Below, one piece after another: positions 22,595 to 28,519 of a stretch of DNA of 28,519 bases. The DNA is from Flavobacteriales bacterium UBA1993 (GTDB lineage Bacteria; Bacteroidota; Bacteroidia; Flavobacteriales_G; Salibacteraceae), in the NCBI GenBank assembly GCA_002336485.1, contig DDCZ01000050.1, positions 15,646 to 44,164 of the forward strand, read 5' to 3'. The notes below the pieces were generated by a model that was not told the origin of the DNA, searched no databases, and saw only the letters and a list, made by a program, of their open reading frames with translations. Each line of letters starts with the position of its first letter. Positions within the stretch are counted from its first letter, which is position 1. A program made the position numbers and the translations under genes.

Positions 22595-25549
22595 ATGAAT
22601 TTCCGAGCAAGCGGCATATCCCTTTGGCTAATAATCATATTAGCATTATTATCCACCACTTTGGAGGCGCAGTTTCTTGTTGGTGGAAATGCTACTTCGC
22701 AGGGCAGCGGATGCTATCAGCTGACTCCAGCGTCGAATAGCCAGAAGGGCTACGTATATAAGAATGCACCAATCAACCTGCATGAACCGTTTGATTACCG
22801 CTTCTCTGTGTTTCTTGGAAACAACAACGGCGGTGCAGATGGGATGGTCTTCACCTTAAGAGGAAGTTTGGCCACCCCATACATTGGAAATGGTGGGGGC
22901 GCTATTGGATATCAAGGAAGTGGATTTTCAAACTCTATTGGAATCGAGGTGGATACATGGTACAATGGCGGGTTTGGCGATATTGCTGCTGACCATATTG
23001 GCATCTTCAAAAACGGAACAGTCAATCACACATCGACTAATTCTTTGGCAGGTCCTATTCAAGCCTCATCTACGTCGGCAAATGTTGAAGATGGAAATTA
23101 TCATACACTCAATGTGCGCTGGGATCCAGTCAGCAAAAAGCTGAGTGTCTACCTTGATTGTAATTATCGGTTGCAATATCAAGGTGATCTAATCGATAGC
23201 ATATTTCAGGGTGACTCACTTGTTCATTGGGGATTTCTAGCTTCAACAGGTGGCGCAAACAACGTTCAAGGCTTTTGCTTCACAGTGCCCATTGACAGTT
23301 TTGTGACAGACCTGCAAGACGCTACAATTTGCTCGGGTGATTCCGTCCAGCTGAATGCTGGAGATAGCACGTGCACCTATAACTGGTCTTCAACTGGGTC
23401 TCTTAGCTCTGGTTCTATTCCAAATCCTTACGCAAGTCCAACAACGACGACCACATATTATGTCACGGTTTCCTATCAATGCGATACGTTGTATGACACG
23501 TCCACGGTAACGGTGCTTCCGCCAACGTTCTCAACCTCAGGTTCTGTTACAGACGCATTGTGCAAGGGCGATTGCAACGGAGCCATAGACTTAACTCTAA
23601 CAGGGGCATCCAGTTATTCTTATTTGTGGAGTGACGGTTCCACCACCGAGGATGTAAATGCATTGTGTGCAGGAACATACTCTGTCACAGTAACCGATAC
23701 GGTATCTACTTCAACGACTTATTTATGCACCATTACGGACGACTTCACAGTCTCAGAGCCCGATAAACTTTTTGCGCTTTCATCGAATTGGGGGAGCACA
23801 TCTTGTCCTGACGGTTTAACGTGCGATGGAGCGGGACAAGCCAGTGCACTTGGAGGAACCGCGCCCTATGGTTTCCTTTGGACGAGTGGGGAAGTGTCAA
23901 ATCAAGCTTTGGGTCTTTGTTCTGATACAAACTACGTGTCCGTCACCGACGACAATGGTTGTGTTGCAGACACGTTTGCCGTAATTGGAGTGCCCGATTC
24001 AATTGTGACTATCGGATTTGGAGATACCCAAATATGCATTACCAATGTGGCTGCTATGGTTGCTACATCAACGGGCGGAACTGCACCGTATAATTATGTC
24101 TGGACCTTAAGCAGTTTAACAGGTCCGGTGGTTTCAACCAACGTTTCTGCCACGGTTAGTCCAGAATTGTCCTCTACGTACTTCGTTAAGTCGACTGACG
24201 TGAATGGCTGCGTTGGCGACACATCTCTTGTTGTGGTGCGTGTTAGACCTGAGTTGGGAGTTGAAATGCCCCACTTGGATACTATCTGTCCTTACGATGT
24301 AGCCACGTTTTCTGCTCAGGGTACCGGGGGTGATTCACTCTATTCATATAGTTGGAGCTCTGGTGAGTTTGGAGCGGAAATAACCGTTGGGCCAAATACA
24401 TCCCAATGGTATATCGTTACCGTAAGTGACTTTTGTGGATCTCCGGTATTTGTTGATTCTGTGTTTCAACAAGTGGGTGGATACAGTCCAATCCGAGCAA
24501 CGATTCGAGCAGAAGATGACTCGATTTGCCCTGGAGAGTCAATCTACCTCATCGCTCGTGGGGCAGGAGGTTTCGGTGGACCGCAAGAGTATCGATATGA
24601 ATGGAATCATACGCATGATTCAAACAGAATTCAGTTTGAGAGTCCCGCGGTAACCTCAAAGTACGTAGTTACCATTACAGATCTTTGTCTATCCCCAGCC
24701 GGATACGACACACTTGTAATCCATACGGAGCACCTCCAATATCCAAGTATTGAGGTGATGCCCGAGGAAGCGTGTGCGGAAAACGACGTCTTAATTAATA
24801 TCGAAATTCCACACGCTCGATATGCATACACTTGGGAAATGGGGGATAATAATACCCGTAGTACGAATGGCAGCGATTCTAGTTTGGTGCATCAATACGA
24901 TAACGTGGGATGTTATGATATTACCGTTCACGTTGTTTCGGACTTTGGCTGCGTTGGTACAAAGCAATTTGAATGTGCGGTAAAGGTGCTTGAGCAGCCC
25001 GTTGCTGCCTTTGATTATACGCCGGAGGTTGCCACGAATGTGGAGCCCTTTATTCTGCTTGAGAACAAATCGATTAACGCCTCATACTGGGAATGGAACT
25101 TCGACAATCGGACCGAGGTAATGCTCGATTCCATTATTCATGAATTTGATGGTAGAAACAATGAGTATCCTATAGAGCTCACTGTTATCTCTGATGATGG
25201 TTGTTCTGACACGATTCGCATTATCCTCCACTATAAGGAGGAAACGGTAATCTATTATCCGTCAAGTTTTTCACCGAACGAGGACGGATTGAACGATGAG
25301 TTTGGTGTTTCGTTTGAGGCCGTGAGTCCGGTGGATTTCAGTTTGAAAATTCACGACCGATGGGGACGACAGCTATTCGGAAGCACCTCACCTAATCGAA
25401 CTTGGAATGGAAAAACGACCAACGGCTATCTCGTGCCTTCTGGTGTGTATCCATTCGAGTTAAGATACCGCGATGAAACCGGTGAGCTTAAGGTGATTTT
25501 TGATGATGTTACGGTTTCGAAGACCGGAATTAAGACAGGTCTCCGATAG
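22595..25549 (+). CDS. T9SS type B surface protein with L-type lectin head (adhesin-like 2)
   Basis: 984 aa from ATG 22595 (a GTG at 22565 is possible but would precede the signal peptide oddly). The signal peptide ends TTLEAQ. Residues about 26-235 match an L-type (legume) lectin domain: GADGMVFTLRG, GGGAIGYQGSGFSNSIGIEVDTW with the metal-site Glu/Asp, DHIGIFKNG and YHTLNVRWDP. Behind it are an Ig-like module, SprB-type repeats (LCKGDCNGAI, CDGAGQASALGGTAPY), Ig/PKD-like modules (WEMGDNN) and a gliding-motility-type C-terminal domain (FSPNEDGLNDEF, HDRWGRQLFG, PSGVYPFELRYRDETGELK). From the first SprB repeat onward it is clearly homologous to the preceding protein, so the pair are tandem paralogues with different heads. 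It is probably a carbohydrate-binding surface protein. Confidence 0.92.
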   Translation: MNFRASGISLWLIIILALLSTTLEAQFLVGGNATSQGSGCYQLTPASNSQKGYVYKNAPINLHEPFDYRFSVFLGNNNGGADGMVFTLRGSLATPYIGNGGGAIGYQGSGFSNSIGIEVDTWYNGGFGDIAADHIGIFKNGTVNHTSTNSLAGPIQASSTSANVEDGNYHTLNVRWDPVSKKLSVYLDCNYRLQYQGDLIDSIFQGDSLVHWGFLASTGGANNVQGFCFTVPIDSFVTDLQDATICSGDSVQLNAGDSTCTYNWSSTGSLSSGSIPNPYASPTTTTTYYVTVSYQCDTLYDTSTVTVLPPTFSTSGSVTDALCKGDCNGAIDLTLTGASSYSYLWSDGSTTEDVNALCAGTYSVTVTDTVSTSTTYLCTITDDFTVSEPDKLFALSSNWGSTSCPDGLTCDGAGQASALGGTAPYGFLWTSGEVSNQALGLCSDTNYVSVTDDNGCVADTFAVIGVPDSIVTIGFGDTQICITNVAAMVATSTGGTAPYNYVWTLSSLTGPVVSTNVSATVSPELSSTYFVKSTDVNGCVGDTSLVVVRVRPELGVEMPHLDTICPYDVATFSAQGTGGDSLYSYSWSSGEFGAEITVGPNTSQWYIVTVSDFCGSPVFVDSVFQQVGGYSPIRATIRAEDDSICPGESIYLIARGAGGFGGPQEYRYEWNHTHDSNRIQFESPAVTSKYVVTITDLCLSPAGYDTLVIHTEHLQYPSIEVMPEEACAENDVLINIEIPHARYAYTWEMGDNNTRSTNGSDSSLVHQYDNVGCYDITVHVVSDFGCVGTKQFECAVKVLEQPVAAFDYTPEVATNVEPFILLENKSINASYWEWNFDNRTEVMLDSIIHEFDGRNNEYPIELTVISDDGCSDTIRIILHYKEETVIYYPSSFSPNEDGLNDEFGVSFEAVSPVDFSLKIHDRWGRQLFGSTSPNRTWNGKTTNGYLVPSGVYPFELRYRDETGELKVIFDDVTVSKTGIKTGLR

Positions 25550-25676
25550 TCTATACCCGTTTTCACCTCATTCGTATAGCCAATTCTCCTCTTCGTCTAA
25601 CCTGCGCAATACACCTGTATATCAATGCGTTGTGATCGCCTCTGTACCCTAGAGACCATAATTGCATTATATAATT

Positions 25677-27422
25677 ATGAAAAACGTATTGCTTCTACTG
25701 ACTGTATTTCTAACCGTTAACCTGCACGCCGCCGTTATAAAAGATACGGCTAGCGTATTCTTCGACACCGACAAACACAACCTACAAAAGGAAGGAGTGG
25801 ATGCCCTGGCATCTGTCCTCGATAACATCCCAGTTGATGCGGATGCCGGTTGGGTTATTCATGGCCACACCGATAATCGTGGTTCGCAAGACTATAATGA
25901 ATCACTTAGCCGACGGCGCGCAACGGAGGTGCGTAGTTTCCTTATATCTGCCGGTGTTGACTCAGCGCTCATTCGAATGGATTATTACGGGGAAACACTC
26001 CCTGTGGCTCCAAACAATGCCGCAAACAACATGAAACAAAATAGACGTGTTGAACTCAGCGTTCAATGGTATCAGTTTGAATCCATTGAGGAAATGGAGG
26101 CGGAATGGCGACCAGGATCGAAGTCTTTTGAGTTAAAGCCAGATCGAGACACAGTTATTGCGGGCAGCCAAGGCACACGAATCTTGATTGAGTCAAATGC
26201 GTTTGTTGATGATCAGGGAAGGTCAATTACAGAATCGGTGAACTTCCAGCTAACTGAGGCCCTAAGCATGGAATCGTTTATACTTAATGGTTTGGCAACG
26301 ATGAGCGGCGATCACATGCTAGAAAGCGGAGGAATGCTCAAGATGGAGGCTAGGACTGTTTCTGGGCAGCAAGTATTCATTGACCCAAAGCGCCCATTGA
26401 GTGTTCGAGTTCCAACGGACAGTGTTCGGCCGAGAATGCAGCTTTTTGCCTCTGATGATGGCGCTGACTGGACCAAGGAAGGACAGAAAATCAGCGATTC
26501 ACTTAAGTTCAAGATGAGACCATCCCCGTCCTATGTTTTACCCAAATACATCATGCCCGAATACAAACCAGATCTAAGCACAAAGCCGATGAGACCGAGG
26601 GCGCCGGGATATCTTAAGGAGCCAAACGAGCCTCGGAAAGAGAGTTTTGTGCCAAAAGAAAAGTGGTTCTCCAAGCTCACTGAGAAGGAAAAGCGGAGCT
26701 ACTTTCTAAAAGAATACAACCAAGCCTATCAGGAGTATCTAATCGACATGGAGTATTACCAGCGTCGCTTGAAGGACTATCGGCGTGATTCAATCGTCTA
26801 TGAAAAGGACAAGCTTTATTACAAGCACGATCTCGCAATGTGGAATCAGAAAATTGACCAGGAAAAGCTCAATTACGAGAAGTCTGATGAATACATAGCG
26901 GCTCTTGCAGAGCGAGATAGTATAATCAAAGAAGTGAGTAAGGAGTATCGAGAAGAATTGCGTGTATGGCGCGAGAAGCGCGAGAAGCTTAAGCAAAAGG
27001 CGATTGAGAAAATGATCGCGCTCGGTTATGGTAACCAAAGTCTTTTGAATGATTATGCTGTAAGCGTGAACCAGCTGAGGTGGATCAACATCGATCGTTT
27101 TTACAAGCAAGACATGGAGAACGCGATTCAGCTAGCAGTTACAGATAAGGACGATATTCCTGCGCGGGTCTTAATTGTGTTTAAGGATTTAAACTGTGTT
27201 TTACCTATGTACAAGAATGGCGACATCTACACGCAAGGAAAGATTCCGACAACGGCCAACGGAGAAATCTTTGCGTATCGAGTGAGAAAGGGTAAAGCAG
27301 AAATGTATCACGCACCGATTTCCGAAGATGGAGAAATGGATTTGGAGTTTACAAGGTGTCTGTTTGTTGATATAAAGACCAAGATGGAAGAATTCAACAA
27401 AGACGCGCAAACTGCATCATAA
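25677..27422 (+). CDS. exported protein with N-terminal OmpA domain
   Basis: 581 aa. Signal peptide 1-18 (KNVLLLLTVFLTVNLHA). Residues about 22-128 are an OmpA/MotB peptidoglycan-binding domain: VFFDTDKHNL, HGHTDNRGSQDYNESLSRRRA with the Asp and Arg that bind diaminopimelate, and NNMKQNRRVELSV. About residues 140-285 form a beta-rich module found in Bacteroidota surface proteins (DTVIAGSQGTRI, NAFVDDQGRSI, MLESGGMLKMEA). Residues about 300-330 are Pro-rich and about 330-455 are Lys/Glu/Tyr-rich helical coiled coil. A globular C-terminal part begins WINIDRFY. The OmpA domain usually ends such proteins; here it leads. It is probably a periplasmic cell-wall tether. The start at ATG 25677 was preferred over TTG 25662. 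Confidence 0.83.
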   Translation: MKNVLLLLTVFLTVNLHAAVIKDTASVFFDTDKHNLQKEGVDALASVLDNIPVDADAGWVIHGHTDNRGSQDYNESLSRRRATEVRSFLISAGVDSALIRMDYYGETLPVAPNNAANNMKQNRRVELSVQWYQFESIEEMEAEWRPGSKSFELKPDRDTVIAGSQGTRILIESNAFVDDQGRSITESVNFQLTEALSMESFILNGLATMSGDHMLESGGMLKMEARTVSGQQVFIDPKRPLSVRVPTDSVRPRMQLFASDDGADWTKEGQKISDSLKFKMRPSPSYVLPKYIMPEYKPDLSTKPMRPRAPGYLKEPNEPRKESFVPKEKWFSKLTEKEKRSYFLKEYNQAYQEYLIDMEYYQRRLKDYRRDSIVYEKDKLYYKHDLAMWNQKIDQEKLNYEKSDEYIAALAERDSIIKEVSKEYREELRVWREKREKLKQKAIEKMIALGYGNQSLLNDYAVSVNQLRWINIDRFYKQDMENAIQLAVTDKDDIPARVLIVFKDLNCVLPMYKNGDIYTQGKIPTTANGEIFAYRVRKGKAEMYHAPISEDGEMDLEFTRCLFVDIKTKMEEFNKDAQTAS

Positions 27423-27451
27423 TTCATCGCTTTTTCGCTTGAATCCGTACA

Positions 27452-28474
27452 TTGACCAGCGTGGGAAAGATTAGAATTCTAAGTATTGATGGCGGTGGCA
27501 TTCGAGGCATTCTGCCCGGGGTAATTATCGCTGATATTGAAGCCAAAATTCAAGAAAGAACCGGAGACGCGGATGCCCGCATTTCCGATTTTTTTGATTT
27601 AATGGTGGGTACAAGTACGGGAGGGATTCTAACCTGTATTTATCTCGTGCCTGATGAAAACGGCCGACCCAAGTTTAGTGCTCAACAAGCTGTAGACCTT
27701 TACCTTACAAGAGGGCAGCAAATCTTTAGCAGAAATCTGGGCCAGAGAATTAAGTCAGTTGGGGGCATCACGGATGAGAAGTATAACGCTGCTCAGCTCG
27801 AACTAATCGTAAAAGAATATATCCAAGACGCCAAGTTAAGCGACTTGCTTAAGCCCTGTCTTATTACGAGCTACGATATTGAAAACAGACGAGCGCATTT
27901 TTTCACCAGCCATGATGCAAAAACAACGCGTGATTTCCTCGTGCGAGAGGTAGCTCGGGCAACAAGTGCAGCGCCTTCCTATTTTGAATGTGCGCAAATC
28001 ACAAGCCTGGCAGGTGAGGTGTTTTCATTGGTCGACGGCGGAGTGTTTGCAAACAATCCGGCATTATGCGGTTACTCGGAAGCGAGAAACATGACCTTCG
28101 CCTCTAAAAACCAAACAAACCCTCGAGCCTCGGATATGATATTGGTAAGTATTGGCACAGGTACGTCGCCAAATACCTACGAATACGACAAAGCCAAAAA
28201 GTGGGGAAAAATAGGGTGGACCACCCCCGTTATCGATATTATGATGAGTGGAAGTTCGGAGACTGTCGATTACCATCTCAAAATGTTGTTTGATGCTGCC
28301 GACACGCCTGATCAATACATCCGAATCGAACCAAAAACATATCACGCAGATAACGACATGGACAATGCCAAGGCAGCCAATTTGGACGCCCTTCAGCAAG
28401 CTGGTGTGATGAGCTTAACTGAAAACAAGGAAGTCATTGGCAGAATTGTTAATCTCTTGATTGATAACGGTTAA
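27452..28474 (+). CDS. patatin-like phospholipase
   Basis: 340-aa cytoplasmic Ser-Asp lipid acyl hydrolase. The oxyanion-hole motif DGGGIRG (13-19), nucleophile elbow GTSTGG (S55) and the catalytic Asp in LVDGGVFANNP (D195) are all intact, so the enzyme should be active. There is no signal peptide or secretion domain. Translation probably starts at TTG 27452 (or GTG 27461); no ATG gives a complete patatin N-terminus. It lies 29 bp after the OmpA-like gene and may be co-transcribed. Enzymes of this size also serve as the CapV effector in CBASS anti-phage systems, but no nucleotidyltransferase gene is visible before the window ends, so a general phospholipase is the safer call. Confidence 0.9.
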   Translation: MTSVGKIRILSIDGGGIRGILPGVIIADIEAKIQERTGDADARISDFFDLMVGTSTGGILTCIYLVPDENGRPKFSAQQAVDLYLTRGQQIFSRNLGQRIKSVGGITDEKYNAAQLELIVKEYIQDAKLSDLLKPCLITSYDIENRRAHFFTSHDAKTTRDFLVREVARATSAAPSYFECAQITSLAGEVFSLVDGGVFANNPALCGYSEARNMTFASKNQTNPRASDMILVSIGTGTSPNTYEYDKAKKWGKIGWTTPVIDIMMSGSSETVDYHLKMLFDAADTPDQYIRIEPKTYHADNDMDNAKAANLDALQQAGVMSLTENKEVIGRIVNLLIDNG

Positions 28475-28496
28475 TCTATTCACATCTAAACTTTAA

Positions 28497-28518
28497 ATTC
28501 GAGTATAATTCGAGTATA
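28497..28518. repeat. 11-bp direct tandem repeat at the window edge
   Basis: The unit ATTCGAGTATA occurs twice back to back (28497-28507 and 28508-28518), and the window's final base fits the first base of a third copy. It lies 23 bp after the patatin stop codon. It may be the start of a longer minisatellite, a set of regulator sites or a promoter region for the next gene; the window ends before this can be judged. Confidence 0.6.
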
Positions 28519-28519
28519 A

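Noticed and set aside
19604..25549. CRISPR-like or satellite repeats in the adhesin genes
   Set aside because: Repetition is at protein-domain level with diverged DNA; there are no short, evenly spaced identical units.

Overview
The window looks like chromosome of a member of the Bacteroidota, probably a marine, gliding, aerobic Flavobacteriales-type bacterium. The reasons are two T9SS type B (gliding-motility C-terminal domain) surface proteins with SprB-like repeats, a third secreted protein with a type A-like sorting tail, signal peptides ending in A-Q, few convincing Shine-Dalgarno sequences, and candidate promoters of the Bacteroidota -33 TTTG / -7 TAnnTTTG type. No rRNA, tRNA, CRISPR array, transposase, phage gene or integrase was seen, so this is mostly ordinary chromosome with some accessory surface genes.

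Layout. (1) 13-2116: a two-gene ergothioneine operon (egtB, egtD). (2) 2182-5721: a four-gene operon for the lower meta-cleavage pathway (2-oxopent-4-enoate hydratase, acylating acetaldehyde dehydrogenase, 4-hydroxy-2-oxovalerate aldolase, 4-oxalocrotonate decarboxylase). It takes 4-oxalocrotonate to pyruvate and acetyl-CoA; the ring-cleavage genes are not in the window. (3) 5917-6965: a DUF427 protein and an unrecognised protein with a WPHHFD motif. (4) 7117-9356: a ketoacyl-ACP synthase III-like enzyme, then a MarR regulator overlapping a multi-pass membrane protein gene. A perfect 18-bp palindrome sits on the presumed MarR promoter. (5) 9389-12982, minus strand: an overlapping operon of a Rieske-fused glutamate-synthase-like FMN protein, a small outer-membrane protein, a secreted FrnE/DsbA-type protein and a double SnoaL-like protein. 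(6) 13149-15547: a LysE exporter and a POT peptide transporter, separated by what I read as the decayed N-terminal end of a BCCT transporter gene. (7) 15599-19491: a GNAT acetyltransferase, a secreted LVIVD-repeat protein, a lipoprotein esterase broken by a 1-nt frameshift, a membrane-anchored LysM protein and a small unknown. (8) 19604-25549: two tandem paralogous T9SS adhesin-like proteins with homologous C-terminal parts and different N-terminal heads. (9) 25677-28474: an exported protein with an N-terminal OmpA domain, and a patatin-like phospholipase, followed by an 11-bp tandem repeat at the window edge.

The first 9 kb is largely metabolic and redox functions. From about 15.6 kb onward the window is mainly cell-surface and secreted proteins. 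I found no clear new defence or mobile system. The less ordinary items are the Rieske-glutamate-synthase/FrnE/SnoaL operon, the MarR palindrome with a possibly leaderless transcript, the BCCT relic, the esterase frameshift and the head-swapped adhesin pair.
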